Source: Rhodoblastus sp.
Lineage (GTDB): Bacteria > Pseudomonadota > Alphaproteobacteria > Rhizobiales > Beijerinckiaceae
Assembly (NCBI RefSeq): GCF_019449565.1
Contig: NZ_JAGRPM010000059.1
Location: forward strand, 1 to 33,612
Length of the DNA: 33,612 bases
Reading direction: 5' to 3'
The notes under the pieces: generated by a model
The model's database searches: none
What the model was told of the DNA's origin: nothing
The model's input: the letters and a program-made list of their open reading frames with translations, nothing else
Program-made: the position numbers and the translations under genes
Shown here: one piece after another, positions 33,491 to 33,612 of the stretch
Position numbering within the stretch: the stretch's first letter is position 1
How the letters are laid out: each line of letters begins with the position of its first letter

Positions 33491-33612
33491 GTGGACAGAG
33501 CGGAAAAGAAAGAAGCGGTAGCCACACTGCACGACGTCTTCTCGAAGACGGGCGTGGTTGTGGTTGCGCGTTATTCCGGCCTGACCGTCGCGCAGCTCCA
33601 GAACCTGCGCAA
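33491..33612 (+). CDS. rplJ: 50S ribosomal protein L10, N-terminal part (partial)
   Basis: The gene begins with GTG at 33491 and runs off the window after 40 full codons. The translated start, [17 protein letters not shown] and then [19 protein letters not shown], is typical of alphaproteobacterial L10, which commonly starts with GTG and DRAEK. L10 anchors the L7/L12 dimers on the ribosomal stalk. The order rplK-rplA-rplJ is the normal one. The ribosome binding site is weak, in line with control by a leader structure. Confidence 0.95.
   Translation, partial: MDRAEKKEAVATLHDVFSKTGVVVVARYSGLTVAQLQNLR

Overview
The window looks like the chromosome of a GC-rich alphaproteobacterium of the order Rhizobiales. 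A methanotroph or other C1-using relative in the Beijerinckiaceae/Methylocystaceae is the best guess. The evidence is the tuf - tRNA-Trp - secE - nusG - rplK - rplA - rplJ backbone, the hup/hyp gene order, a GTG-started rplJ, a MOFRL-type glycerate 2-kinase of the kind used in the serine cycle, and a dispersed palindrome of a type common in Rhizobiales. The genus is an inference; no rRNA or methane oxidation gene is present.

Layout. Positions 1-1084 hold the end of tuf, an NTF2/SnoaL-like gene and tRNA-Trp. Positions 1085-3560 are a loosely packed accessory stretch: a secreted Cache-domain protein, a small minus-strand ORF, an XRE regulator and a HicA-like small protein. A minus-strand glycerate kinase gene (3560-4822) is divergent from the hydrogenase genes.

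Positions 4908-26654 carry a complete uptake [NiFe]-hydrogenase locus: the sensor hydrogenase hupUV, the structural genes hupSLC, the protease hupD, hupE, maturation genes hupFGHIJK, hypABFCDE, hypX, and the two-component pair hoxA-hupT. A TerC-family gene follows. secE and nusG (27642-28439) resume the core backbone. It is interrupted again by five accessory genes (PfpI-like, ribbon-helix-helix, CRP-like, a small unknown, a Tat-exported cupin; 28609-31463) before rplK, rplA and the start of rplJ.

How the genes work together. HupUV is a cytoplasmic H2 sensor with the known hallmarks: no Tat signal and no C-terminal propeptide. It should signal to the PAS-containing kinase HupT, which controls HoxA, a sigma-54 activator. 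Two exact GG-N10-GC sigma-54 promoters are visible, at 7492-7506 ahead of hupS and at 13056-13070 ahead of hupG, so both the structural and the maturation blocks are likely HoxA targets. HupS has the two extra cysteines around the proximal cluster that mark O2-tolerant membrane-bound hydrogenases, and HypX fits aerobic CO-ligand synthesis. Together these predict an aerobic H2-oxidising enzyme feeding electrons through the HupC cytochrome b to the quinone pool.

The system is a known type. What stands out is its location inside the trpT-secE-nusG-rpl cluster, the paired sigma-54 promoters with palindromes at matching distances, a hupU leader that can fold over its own ribosome binding site, and an attenuator-like leader before rplK.
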